Positions 30,557 through 41,300 are shown, numbered from the stretch's first letter. The stretch is DNA of 63,653 nt from Mesostigma viride (GCA_009746045.1 RPFO01001053.1:1-63653), one strand, 5' to 3'. A program made the numbers and translations. The notes: generated from the letters alone by a model not told the origin.

Positions 30557-30956
30557 CATATATCCGTTGGGAGTCACTGTTACACATATACCTGCCAAGG
30601 GGCATATGATTTTTAATACATTCTGAGCTACAACCTGCAGGTGCATGGGTTTAGTTAACTGCCACCTATACTAGAGGCCTGACATGGGGTGGAGCTTCAG
30701 TGCTTCCCCGCCTTCTCCTTCTCCCACACTGGGTGCTCCGCCTCCTTCTTCTCCGGACCGGCCTGACCGTGGGTGCACCGGCCCCGCCTCCTCCTTCTCC
30801 TCACGGGACGATTCGCGCTCCACGCACATGTGGCTGCAGCATCAGTTAGCACGGGCAAGACATAGCAGTAACCGCGCTATGGCTGTTCTAGCACCAGCCT
30901 AGCAGCCTGCCATGATTACTCAGCAAACCCACGACAGCTAAACCCTTGGCTGTGAC
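30557..30956. other. Foreign 400-bp patch replacing part of LINE-A ORF2
   Basis: Between GGCGGCCCTCAG and CCGATCCGACGG, A5 lacks the linker and the end of the endonuclease that A4 has, and carries this unrelated sequence instead. 30555-30670 is AT-rich; 30700-30860 is C/T-rich with repeated CTCCTTCTCC. No target duplication or terminal repeat is seen, so a template switch during reverse transcription or a deletion-insertion repair are both possible. Confidence 0.6.
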
Positions 30957-31650
30957 AACCGATCCGACGGCCCAAAAAAGGTGGCCAGCTGCTCAGCGGG
31001 GCGTGCGAAAGAAGCATTGCATGCAACCAGCGCAGATTCTGCCAGCAGATTCGCAAATAAAGGCGTGTTACCGTTGGCTGTCGTGTTGGTTGGGGAATAC
31101 TGAGCGCCCCCAGTGCCAACTGGCAGCGTGGCGTTGGCGTCGAGCAGCATAACCAGGAAGTGCCGAGCTGGGATGTTGGCCTCCTCCTCCTTGAGGGCGT
31201 CGAAGAAGGCCTCACGTTCCGCCTGAGCTCGACCCGTGCATGTGGTGCATATCCCACGATAACGGTTAGCGTGTGGTGTGAATGGCCCTCAGTGGCCGAA
31301 AAAGTGGCCACTAGCACACGCGGGGACCGCAGCACGATGGACTGGAGCTGCTCTGATGCTGCCGGCGAGCACAAGAGGCCCACACCACCTTGGCCCGGCG
31401 CGTCGCCGCCACCATAGTGGAACCGCCAGCCTGCACGCAGGTCGTCGACCAGCAGACCGTTGACCGCGTGCTGAGGGTCAACGGTGCGTCGGTGCTCCTG
31501 GACTCCAAGAACAGCGATCTTGTTGTCGGCGCACAGGGCGATCAGCTCGTCGACGCGTTGGCGTGCTGGGGTGCCGCCGCTCGTAGAAGGATCTGCAGGG
31601 AGGGTGCGCACGTTAAAACTAGCAACACCAAGAATGGGCCGTTGCCCTAT
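30957..31650 (-). pseudogene. LINE-A ORF2 of A5: endonuclease with frameshift
   Basis: Same domain as in A4: opens with SFNVRTLPADPSTSGG and continues through VLGVQEHRRTVD and GGVGLLCSPAA to TVIVGYAPH. Two extra bases near 31235 then shift the frame (APHARVELRRNV), and the last third (LLDANATLP, NTPLFANLLAES) is found in another frame at 30938-31150. The frameshift removes the catalytic C-terminal half. Confidence 0.75.
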
Positions 31651-31653
31651 TAG

Positions 31654-31742
31654 CGGGGGGGTGGGGGTGGGGGTGGGGGTGGAGAAGGGTAGTGCTGGAG
31701 GTGGGGGTGGGGGTGGGGGGGGGGGGGGGGGGGGGGGGGGGA
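31654..31742 (+). repeat. G-run tract in the LINE-A ORF2 leader (A5)
   Basis: GGGGGT repeats followed by more than 20 consecutive G near 31718-31741. Could form G-quadruplex on this strand; the exact run length is unlikely to be sequenced correctly. Confidence 0.75.
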
Positions 31743-32034
31743 GGGTGGCGATTGGGGTTAATGCTTGTCAACGCATGGAGGCTTTCTTTCAGGACGGATA
31801 TGCGTCGTCTCCGTCCTGGCTGGGGTCGCCGGCGTGTCGACTGGGCCTCATCCCGCTCAAGGCGGGCTAGGAGGCGTGTAAGGCTGGTAAATTGGCGGGA
31901 AGGTTGACCGTGGCGTGCCTGGCGACCTTGCATCCTGATCATGCTCGCACGGTGCGACATGAGGATGGAAAGGGGCTTGTTTATAAAGGCTGTGCCCAAA
32001 GCCTATTGTACCGCGAGGCCGCGAGGGTGTGCCC

Positions 32035-33372
32035 TTACCGGGCGCCATCCATACCCGGGACGTGCGTAGACGATGATGACGCAGCTGGGGCGGGCCTGGG
32101 ACGGCCCGACTTGTGCCGCTTGTTCGGCGCCTGCACCTCCGTGCGCTGGCCGTTGATGAATAGCACGGGGGTGTCGTGGACGAGGCGGACGTAGACCTTC
32201 TTGAGCTCCTGCTTGGCCTTGGTCGCCACGTCGCTGCCCAGCAGACCATTCTTGATGACTAGCTGGGCCGGTGAGAGGAGGTCGTCGAGGCTCGGCGCGT
32301 TCTTCCCGCCTAGGAGCTTGCGGGCCTGGAGTACCTTCACCTTGCTGGCCACATTCGCAAAGGTCACCCGGATGGGGCCAGGCTGGCCCGCCATCCAGGC
32401 TGCCGACTCAATGCGGATGCGTTCGTTGCCCAGTTGCAGCCTGCCCACGATGAGGCTGTGGTACAGGCGTTGCGCTAGCATCAGGTCCGTTTCAGGCTGC
32501 TGTGCGACCTGGAAATACCGGACCACTATACTGCGTGAGCGCAGGTCCTCCTCGACCGCAGTCTTGTGGGCTGCAGCCCCCCTGCGTGCTGCATCTTCCA
32601 TCAGGTTGGCAATGTCCGTCTGTTTTACCACGTTAGCATAGCTGGTGGGTGCAGGGGCTGCTGGCTGGGGAGGTGTGGCCAGGGCGGCTTTGACCTCGGC
32701 AATGCTGGATTGAAGCGCAGCAGTGTCTTGACGGATAGCAGTGGACAAGGCGCCGAGTTGGGCAGCCATGTCTGCGACTTCCTTATTGAGCTTGTGCAGG
32801 TCTGCTTCCGGGGAAGCAGCATCAGGGGTGTTGGCGGTGCCGTGCTCGGCTTCCTCGAAAGCGGCAAAGAGTGCCCGGAGGCAGGGGGCCTGCGCGTGGC
32901 TCAGGAAAACAGAAAGTCGAAGCTCTGGCTCGTCCATTTCGGCAAGCTGGTCCGTAGAAATGGTATCGCCAGACGTGGGAAAATAGAGTGGAATGTCGTT
33001 GGCTTTCAGGTGGTGCAGGATAGCCTGCGCCTCCTCGGCGGTAAGCGAAAAGAACCGGGGCTCGGCGACAACCTTGCCAGGCATGAAGGATGCTGGGTCG
33101 AACTCAGCGTCGTCGTCGTCGGCGTCGTCGTCGTCCTCGTCAATGGGGGTGGCCTCGCTGGGTTGAGAAGACGATGGCAAAGGGACCTGGCGGTCCATCT
33201 CGTCGGCTGGGGTGACGCAAAGCCGCTTGGAGGAGGCGGTAATGGCTGCCTCGCTGGCCCGGGGCTGCGTTGCTATGGTTTCCGTATCTGCAATTAGTTG
33301 CGTAATCGTGTTGGGCGCTGAAGCCTCCCCCTCGGAGAGAGTATGGGAGGCGGTTGACGGAGTTTCTGCCAT
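32035..33372 (-). CDS. LINE-A ORF1 protein, 445 aa
   Basis: Intact from ATG 33372. In LINEs this protein binds the element RNA and forms the ribonucleoprotein. Residues 1-100 are Ser/Thr/Ala-rich and end in an acidic run (DEDDDDADDDDAEFD). A segment at about 115-170 (FSLTAEEAQAILHHLKANDI) is helical. About 185-240 is a coiled coil (ADLHKLNKEVADMAAQLGAL), suited to trimerisation. After it come a possible RRM-like fold (IVVRYFQVAQQPETDLML, IRVTFANVASKVKVLQARKL) and a basic C-terminal tail (PNKRHKSGRPRPAP). No zinc knuckle. Confidence 0.75.
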   Translation of the reverse strand: MAETPSTASHTLSEGEASAPNTITQLIADTETIATQPRASEAAITASSKRLCVTPADEMDRQVPLPSSSQPSEATPIDEDDDDADDDDAEFDPASFMPGKVVAEPRFFSLTAEEAQAILHHLKANDIPLYFPTSGDTISTDQLAEMDEPELRLSVFLSHAQAPCLRALFAAFEEAEHGTANTPDAASPEADLHKLNKEVADMAAQLGALSTAIRQDTAALQSSIAEVKAALATPPQPAAPAPTSYANVVKQTDIANLMEDAARRGAAAHKTAVEEDLRSRSIVVRYFQVAQQPETDLMLAQRLYHSLIVGRLQLGNERIRIESAAWMAGQPGPIRVTFANVASKVKVLQARKLLGGKNAPSLDDLLSPAQLVIKNGLLGSDVATKAKQELKKVYVRLVHDTPVLFINGQRTEVQAPNKRHKSGRPRPAPAASSSSTHVPGMDGAR

Positions 33373-33486
33373 AGCTGGTTCCGGAAAATACGAACCCTGC
33401 CTGTGCTGCGTTTTGTTGATATTGCGCTAAATCTTGGGCGATGGCGGCTGAAAATTATATCATCGTGTTCGTCATCAAAAGACGAA

Positions 33487-33497
33487 TGGGGCCGGAA
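33487..33497 (+). repeat. 11-bp target duplication of LINE-A A5, right
   Basis: TGGGGCCGGAA, copy of 28344-28354. Confidence 0.85.
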
Positions 33498-33804
33498 ACA
33501 GCATGCTTGATCAGGGCGTGTGTTTCGAGCCTAACTGGCCGGGAGTGTCTAGTGGTGACCACCATTGCTGCGATCGCTCTCCCACCATTTACGAGGAAAT
33601 ACCCGCAAATGGAAAACCACTGAAAAGGTCTAGCTAGTCAGTCATCACGTTAGCCATGCCATGATTCCAAACGTCCAAGAAATGCACACAGTGCAAAGGC
33701 AAAAAGCCATGCACAGCAAGAATGGATATGGTTGCGCACTACTACGCTATACGCAATCTGGACCATACGCAACGAGACAGTCTTTAAGGTCCGCGAGGAG
33801 TATA

Positions 33805-34485
33805 TAGGTAGGTAGGTAGGTAGGTAGGTAGGTAGGTAGGTAGGTAGGTAGGTAGGTAGGTAGGTAGGTAGGTAGGTAGGTAGGTAGGTAGGTAGGTAGG
33901 TAGGTAGGTAGGTAGGTAGGTAGGTAGGTAGGTAGGTAGGTAGGTAGGTAGGTAGGTAGGTAGGTAGGTAGGTAGGTAGGTAGGTAGGTAGGTAGGTAGG
34001 TAGGTAGGTAGGTAGGTAGGTAGGTAGGTAGGTAGGTAGGTGGGGAGGTAGGTAGGTAGGTAGGTGGGGAGGTAGGTAGGTAGGTAGGTAGGTAGGTAGG
34101 TAGGGAGGTAGGTAGGGAGGTAGGTAGGTAGGGGAGGTAGGTAGGGAGGGAGGGAGGTAGGGAGGTAGGTAGGTAGGTAGGTAGGTAGGTAGGGAGGGAG
34201 GGAGGTAGGTAGGGAGGGAGGGAGGGAGGGAGGGAGGGAGGGAGGGAGGGAGGGAGGGAGGGAGGGAGGGAGGGAGGGAGGGAGGGAGGGAGGGAGGGAG
34301 GGAGGGAGGGAGGGGAGGGAGGGAGGAGGGAGGGAGGGAGGGAGGAGGGAGGGAGGGAGGGAGGGAGGGAGGGAGGGAGGGAGGGAGGGAGGGGGAGGGA
34401 GGGAGGAGGGAGGGAGGGAGGGAGGGAGGGAGGGAGGGAGGGAGGGAGGAGGAGGGAGGGAGGGAGGAAGGAAGGAAGGAAGGAA
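33805..34485 (+). repeat. Large TAGG / GGGA tetranucleotide microsatellite
   Basis: Starts as near-perfect (TAGG)n to about 34040, turns into mixed TAGG/GAGG units, then (GGGA)n from about 34195, ending in (GGAA)n at 34469-34485. One purine-rich strand for most of 680 bp. Open frames on either strand (Leu-Pro-Thr-Tyr or Leu-Pro-Pro-Ser repeats) are by-products of the 4-base period. Confidence 0.9.
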
Positions 34486-34865
34486 TGTGTGCACAGATAG
34501 CTGAAACGATGAGCATTCGGCCATGGGAGTCTGGTTCAAACGTCAGTTCTTTCCTCACAACATCTCCAGTACGTTGTCTTCACATGGGATGAACTGGTCG
34601 GACAACCCGGGCCCAGGTCTGCACCCCCGTACGTGAAAAATTGTTGTAGTGGTCGCACGGGAGTGATACAGGTGGGGCACGGCAGAATGTCGACGTAATG
34701 ATTGAGCTTATCTCATCTGCATGACCATCACGGGGTACTCGACTACCTCGCCCGGGGCTGTTTCGCAACCGTTTAAGATCATGTAAAAGTTGACGTAGTG
34801 CGTAGAAGTGAACTTGCGAAGACGTCACGAACCTTAACAAACTGGAGCCGGCGTCCCGCCGACGA

Positions 34866-34925
34866 TATGTCACTTTCAAATGTGCGGCGTGAACCAAACT
34901 GACTCCCACGTATGCCAGAAAACAT
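34866..34925 (-). repeat. Resumed R-like sequence
   Basis: CACTTTCAAATGTGCGGCG and ATGCCAGAAAACATCATG match R1 at 21677-21732, so the microsatellite and its borders (33710-34865) interrupt an R copy. Confidence 0.5.
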
Positions 34926-37055
34926 CATGCATAGCGTTGGAGGATACAGTAACGGTACTACTTGAATTTTCAATGCGTCATGGTCAATGACGTAAATTTG
35001 AGAACTTGAGAAGGCTATATATAACGTCCGCGCTTTGCCGTTTAGGTTTTCTTCTCACTGAAACTTCGGCACAAGGCAGCTCATGGAGTCCGGTCGTGTG
35101 GCAGAAGCGAGCCAGCCCCGACACGGCCAGAAGCAAAACGTGCGCATTCTTAACTGCTACTTTAAACCACGTAAGATAAATTGTGCGACGCTTACGACTC
35201 GGCTTAATATGAATATAGAATGGTGATAATATGTCTGAATGGCCCACAGGGCAAAGGGCGTAAGAAAAAACTCTGTGGATCTTGCGACTTGTTGTAAAAA
35301 GTCGCAATGATTATGTAAAAAGGCGCATGGATGAGTGATGACGCCGCTGTTCACAATTACCACGTGCGAATTCTAGCCAGGTTGAATACCTTCGTTGTGC
35401 GTAATTACTAATTACGCCACTTATTACCTCGGTTCAATGGATTCTGGCCTCTGGAATCTTGTTGTGGCCTCCAGTCTGGTCGTGGCATCCAGGCTGGTAT
35501 GGTGAGTTGAGTTGAGTGATATTCCCGCGGTATGGTGGTGGTGGCACTGGTGTGACCGTGCTTGGAGTGTGGACGGCCTTGCAACCGGTTGTTTACCAGC
35601 GATAACGCACTCCAAAACCAATGAATGATAGAATAATAACTGCCTCGTACTCCAATCAGTGCGTTGTAGAGTCGGATGTCGTGGCCACTCTTGGCTTGGA
35701 ACAACGCACAAGTCCATTTTATTAAGTTCGAACACCCTTGGGCGTTGCCAGCCACACAACACCCAACTTGGGCTTCAGGAATCACCGAATCAGTACCGTA
35801 GCTGTTGTCACATGCTCGCGTGAGTTGTAGCGTGATGCTGCCACGCGAGGGTGCAAGGACGAGGGTCCTGTCCATGGCACACAACGTTAACTGGACGTGC
35901 AACCTCTGCAGGCCTGCACTTGTCGGCTAGCTGCATTGCGATAGCATATCGCTGTTTGGGACGATGCCTGCGATTATGAGTGCCTAGTTTGGAATAAAGA
36001 GGGTGGGCTCGATAATACAGCGACAGTCCTTTTCTCGAACTAGTCGTGCCCGAGCTCCAGAAACCGCCATACGCTGGCATGTGTTGCGTCGCCAGATAGT
36101 TCTTCAAGCGGCCTGACCGCTGCTTTTCACAGCGGTCGCTCGGCATTACATTGATGCCGGTTCAGGGCGGAGGGCTCTTCTTGTACTGCGTATCGTTCTT
36201 CGATTATTTCACTGCCAGCACCAGGTATGTCGTCCTGACATAGCCAGCCACTTACTATTGAGAGGAGGCTTCGCTTGCTTGGTATTAACCCCGACCATGT
36301 TTAAATGTGACGGCTTAGTAATAGAAAAAATAGTTATAGTGTGGTGTTTACTTGCCGTTGGCTCTTGCACGGCTAGTTGGAAACCTTCAGGTTATTTCCC
36401 GATCTATGAGATGTTTCCCTAGCAAGGCATGACTGGACATTGCCTGTCTTCAACAAGTTACCGTCGCATCGGCCCAACTACCTTCTGCCCTTAGCTCTTT
36501 CAACTCTTCCCGCCCACCCGCGGTGTAGCCTTATTGGCTGCTAGCATAGCATAGACATGGCAGCAAATGTTACGTTTAACTTGGTCGCCGGTGGCATAAC
36601 GCTGCCACGAACCCGTGTGCCTTCATGCGCGTGTCGCATTGAATGCGCCGTGTTCATGTCTATCACCATCTCAGCCTGTTGTTGCACGGTACACTCTGCT
36701 CCTAATTGATACCATTCTCACCTTGGCCCCAGACGCTCAGCATAGAATAATTAGGGGAGAATCTATAGTCTAGGCCAGTCACATCTCCACCGCTTTGCAC
36801 GTCTACCCTGAAGCAATTCTACTTGCCTGCAACAACTGCTCCAACGATGGCACAACGCTCACAAGAAGCATCATTGATTGTGCCCTTTCTCCATGCCCAC
36901 GTTGTTCCTATCGCTTAGCAATGACAAGCCCAATGTGTTCTTGTTGCTCGGCGCCGACAAACCCATTTTCCCTATTGCTTAGCGATTATAAGCGCGTCCA
37001 TTGCCAATTGGCTTGTTTTAATTATTGCCACGGCGAGTGAAATTCTTTTAGTGCC
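34926..37055. other. Unassigned intergenic sequence
   Basis: No convincing gene. Open frames up to 164 codons on the minus strand (35408-36146) have no recognisable domain, no intron logic and unremarkable composition. AT-rich patches at 35150-35300 and 36280-36350. It may contain the promoter region of the downstream gene. Confidence 0.4.
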
Positions 37056-37330
37056 GCTATCTGTGCACCCCTTCCACCCCACCTGTCCAGCGCTCCGTGC
37101 ACCCCTTCCACCCCACCTGTCCAGCGCTCTGTGCACCCCTTCCACCCCACCTGTCCAGCGCTCTGTGCACCCCTTCCACCCCACCTGTCCAGCGCTCTGT
37201 GCACCCCTTCCACCCCACCTGTCCAGCGCTCTGTGCACCCCTTCCACCCCACCTGTCCAGCGCTCTGTGCACCCCTTCCACCCCACCTGTCCAGCGCTCT
37301 GTGCACCCCTTCCACCCCACCTGTCCAGCA
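37056..37330 (+). repeat. 34-bp minisatellite, eight units
   Basis: Near-identical 34-bp units (core TGTGCACCCCTTCCACCCCA) start at about 37062, 37097, 37131, 37165, 37199, 37233, 37267 and 37301; a diverged ninth follows at 37337. One 35-bp first spacing and a C/T change are the only variants. It lies about 640 bp before the hydroxylase ATG. Confidence 0.9.
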
Positions 37331-37969
37331 TTGCGCTCTGTTCATCCGTTCCACCACAGCTGGCTTCCTCAATTTTTTGTCTATTACCCATGGGTGAGCA
37401 CGTGATGCCCAGGCAAGATACTTAGGAATTTCCAACAAGTTTGTTCTACGATGCAATGTTCTGTCTGCCCTTGTCCACAATGAGCTCGCCCCTTTCATGC
37501 TCGCTCCCCACTTGTGTTAGAAGTCTGAAGAGATAGTTTACCAAGTGCTACAGCATTATTGCTTATTCACAGAAATTGGCACAGGCTTCACTCTATCTAG
37601 GGTCACTGAATCCCAGGTGATCATTTGAATTCAAGGCAATTCAGGCTTTCACTGCCAGGGTCCCCTCTTGAAATTTCCAGGGTTGGAAGAGAAGACGTAC
37701 AGGATTTTCCTGTCGTTGAGGTGCTTGGGCTCATCTGTGGACACCTCCGTCGCTACCTCCCTGTGGACCCCGCCTCTGGCCCGTCACGCCCTTCCCTGCC
37801 TGGCCCCCCATTTCCTCCCCTTTCCCCTCCCGCCCCCCCCTCCCCTTCCCCCCCCCGTTTCCCCCCCTCTTTTCCCCCGTCCCCCCTCCCCCCTCCGCCC
37901 CCCAACGCATGCAGTGACAGGGCAGGTGCCTCCCAGGGACGCGTGCGTCCGGCGGTGGCGGAGGCGAAC

Positions 37970-38365
37970 ATGGGTGTGGGTGCTTGCCACGACAACAACG
38001 ACGATGGACCAGCAGCCGTGTTGACACGAGCACGCTCCCGACACACGCAACCGGGCCAGGGCCAGGGCTGTCAAAAGGGACTCTCCACGCAGGACCTGCG
38101 TAGAGAGCGCGAGCAGCAGCAGCAGCACAGCCACAAAGATGCGGCAGTAGTAGCAGCGTTAGCACCAGCGGCGGCAGTAGGCAAGCCAGCGCGGCCGCAA
38201 GTAGCCTTGGGAGACGCGCCGCCCCCGCAGCTGCTTGGGGAGGAGCGGGGCGCAAGGAACGAGGAGTTGGAGGGGGGGGGACGCGCGCGGGAGGAGTTGG
38301 GGGGGGTGAAGCGGAAGCGGGATCGGGTGGTGGCTCTGGAGGATGACCTGCCCTTGTTCTGGCAG
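37970..38365 (+). other. Hydroxylase exon 1
   Basis: Codes for a Gln/Ala/Arg-rich extension (REREQQQQHSHKDAAVVAA) and then RVVALEDDLPLFWQ, the counterpart of the FTVDLxKPLVFQ start of plant FAH. Donor GTACAG at 38366. Confidence 0.7.
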
Positions 38366-41300
38366 GTACAGGCGCGAAAAATCAGGGAGAACTAGGCCCC
38401 TGGCCGGTTCGTCCTTGTTTGCTGCTACTAGGACAGGTAGAAGTCGTTCAAACTAGTTGCCCGACCCCTGCTTGTTCAAGTAAGAGCATTAGACACTAGA
38501 CAAAAAGGTGAACTGCCCGACCAGGCAGAAGGTAGCCGATCCTTTGTAGCTTGCTCTTGTGAGTGTGGTCGAGGCAGCGTGTGCTGTACTTTCACCCAGT
38601 CATACTTTCACCCAGTCATACTTTCACCCAGTCATACTTTCACCCAGTCATGTGCCTTGGTTTGGAAAGCTCATGACTTATCCCGTACGCTACGCCGATA
38701 CACCAAATGTTAGTCAGTGACAAGAATGGATATTTTGCAAGCCATGAGGGCAAAGGACATTGGCGGAGGCGTCGGTCAGGCCTCGGGTAGAGGCCTTAGC
38801 TGCAGGTTGTCTAGGTCCCTGCGGGCAGGTTTCCTACGCACGCAGGCCTCCGCTACACCCCTAGTCCCACGTTCAAGATTTCCAGTTTTAAAATCTTGAG
38901 ACCCTGGATTTTGAAATTTCAGGTTTAAGATCGCAGGGCTGGTTTGGGGGAAAAGATCTTGAAGTAGGTAAAATAGCTGGTCAATGGTATGCGATATAGA
39001 TTATGTACTCAGGTATACCGCATCAGGTTTAAGATCGCCTACAGCTCTCTACTTTAAGATCGTCAGCCCTGGATTTGATTTTGGGTTTAAGTTCGCAGCC
39101 CTGGGTCGGCCGGACCCCAATCTGAAACGTGGAACTAGGGGTGTACAATCAATGTGTGCACACCTATGTTGTGCCCATGTGTCATACCCAGGAATCTGAC
39201 CAAGCCATCCCCTCTTTCATGGTTTTTTCTCCCCCCCCCCCCCCCCCACTCCCTCTCCCCATGGATGGTTTCAGGTGGGCAACCTGTTGGAGGACTACAA
39301 CCAATGGGTGCATGTGCCGGAGTTCAAGCGAGAACCCGCGCGGTTCTTTTATAGTGACATTGTAGAGGTGAGTTATAGTGACATTGTAGAGGTGAGTTAT
39401 AGTGACATTGTAGAGGTGAGTTGCCAGGTTTTCCTTATGGTGACATGGTGGAGGTGAGTTTTTTTTTCACCATCGCTGGGTTTCACCCTGTTTCTTTTTT
39501 CTCAGCCCGAGGGTATGGCCGCTCCCCTCAATAGAGCCAAGGTTTTCTTACACTGACTAGAGGGGAGCGGCTGACCAACCTCGCCTATCAGTTACACTGT
39601 AGAGGTGAGTTGCTGTCGCCGGATTTCTCAATGGTGCCATCGTAGAGCGGAGCGATCCACACAGTCGCACGCCAAGCGCTACCAGGTTTCATCCCACCCT
39701 GCCAGACACAACACAACACAACACAATGCAATGCAGCGCAACGCAACCCAACCTAACCCAACCGAAACCCACCCAAACCCACCCAAACCCACCCAAACCC
39801 ACCCAAACCCATCCAAACCCACCCAAACCCACCCAAACCCACCCAAACCCACCCAAACCCACCCAAACCCACCCAAACCCACCCAAACCCACCCAAACCC
39901 ACCCAAACCCACCCAAACCTACCCAAACCCACCCAAACCCACCCAAACCCACCCAAACCCACCCAAACCCACCCAAACCCACCCAAACCCACCCAAACCC
40001 ACCCAAACCCACCCAAACCCACCCAAACCCACCCAAACCCACAATACCCTACCCTACCCTACCCTACCCTACCCTACCCTACCCTACCCTACCCTACCCT
40101 ACCCTACCCTACCCTACCCTACCCTACCCTACCCTACCCTACCCTACCCTACCCTACCCTACCCTACCCTACCCTACCCTACCCTACCCTACCCTACCCT
40201 ACCCTACCCTACCCTACCCTACCCTACCCTACCCTACCCTACCCTACCCTACCCTACTTCCCTACCCTTCCCTACTGCCCTACCCTACCCAAGGTACACT
40301 ACACTACACTACACTACACTACACTACACTACACTACACTACACTACACTACACTACACTACACTACATACACTACACTACACTACACTACACTACACTA
40401 CACTACACTGCACTGCACTGCACTGCACTGCACTGCACTGCACTGCACTGCACAGCACGGCACGGCACAGCACAGCACAGCACAGCACAGCACAGCACAG
40501 CACAGCACAGCTCAGCTCAGCTCAGCTCAGCACAACACAACACAACACAACACAACATAACATAACACAAAGGGAAACAAAGGGAAACAAAGGGAAACCC
40601 AAGCCAACCCATTGCCCTATTACCATCGACTCAACTCATCTCTACCGCGCCATCCATCTGCGATCCCATGCCTGCCCCTGGCTGCGTCTTCCGACATTGT
40701 CTCTTTCCCCCCCTTCCCCCCCTACCTCCTGGCCCTACACCTTCGTATCCCGCCCACCCTCACCCCCAACCCTTCACCTTTCTTATCCCCCCCCCCCCCC
40801 CGCCCCCTCCCCCCAACACCCCACATCAACCCACCCAATCAGTTCCTGAGCCGCACCGAGTGGTATGTGGTGCCCCTCCTCTGGCTGCCGCTCGCGTTTT
40901 TGCTGATCGCCGGCGCGTCCGTGCTGGCGTCATCACTCCTCCACGTGGTGGGCGCCATGGCCGCGGGCATCATGGTCTGGACGCTCGTGGAATACGGCAT
41001 CCACCGCTTTGTCTTCCACCTGCCCACCAGCTCCTACTGGTGAGCCGCGCTCTACGCCGCGACTGTGCTTGCATCCCGCACCATGCCACGTTTTTCTTGC
41101 TAGCATCCCGCACCATGCCGTGGTTTTTTGTGCTGGCATCCGGAACCATGCCATGACTTTTTGCTGGCATCCCCCGCTGTGCCGGGAGTGTGCGAGCTTG
41201 TCGAGGCTCGAGGCGCAATTTGTTGTTGCATGACCTCCACCAGCCAGGGGCCATCCTTCTGCAACCCTCCTCCCTCTTCATATGACGTGACGAAGCGCCC

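Larger units (their letters stand above)
28355..33486 (-). mobile_element. LINE-A copy A5, full-length with ORF1 and ORF2
   Basis: 5132-bp minus-strand retrotransposon with a complete target-site duplication. On its sense strand: 5' UTR (33486-33373), ORF1 (33372-32035), leader with C runs, endonuclease, RT, 3' UTR and (TTAA)n tail (28355-28373). The YADD RT, the AP-type endonuclease, the RTE-style end (YGAETWTLT and RRLQLVGHLART) and the microsatellite tail point to the RTE/RTEX group. It is the youngest-looking copy, but the linker between endonuclease and RT is replaced by 405 bp of unrelated DNA and the endonuclease frame is shifted, so it is not autonomous. Confidence 0.85.
28156..33709 (-). 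mobile_element. Element R3, split by LINE-A A5
   Basis: Left piece 28156-28354 starts CAAGGAGACAACC; right piece 33487-33709 continues in register with R1 (CAGCATGCTTGATCAGGGCG, then AGCCATGCCATGATTCCAAACG). R1 at 21256-22094 is the uninterrupted version and shows the empty LINE-A target. After a further insertion (33710-34865) R-like sequence reappears at 34866-34925. Confidence 0.75.

Noticed and set aside
33650-34558. Long minus-strand open frames of Leu-Pro-Thr-Tyr and Leu-Pro-Pro-Ser repeats
   Set aside because: They are translations of the 4-base microsatellite, open in several frames at once.
35408-36146. Host gene on the minus strand
   Set aside because: Two overlapping frames, no domain, no splice signals that join them, and no compositional sign of coding.
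37056-37330. CRISPR-like array
   Set aside because: The units are contiguous with no unique spacers, and the setting is eukaryotic.
37022-37498. Repeat proteins on both strands over the 34-bp minisatellite
   Set aside because: 34 is not a multiple of three, yet all frames lack stops because the unit has none; no start context or domain.
40046-40255. Telomere repeat (CCCTA)n
   Set aside because: It is a 5-bp unit, one stage of a drifting pentamer array, not the 7-bp TTTAGGG repeat seen elsewhere in the window.
39605-40849. 414-codon Pro/Thr/Tyr/Leu repeat frame on the plus strand
   Set aside because: It follows from the 5-bp periodic array; three frames are open together, and it lies in intron 2 of the hydroxylase gene.
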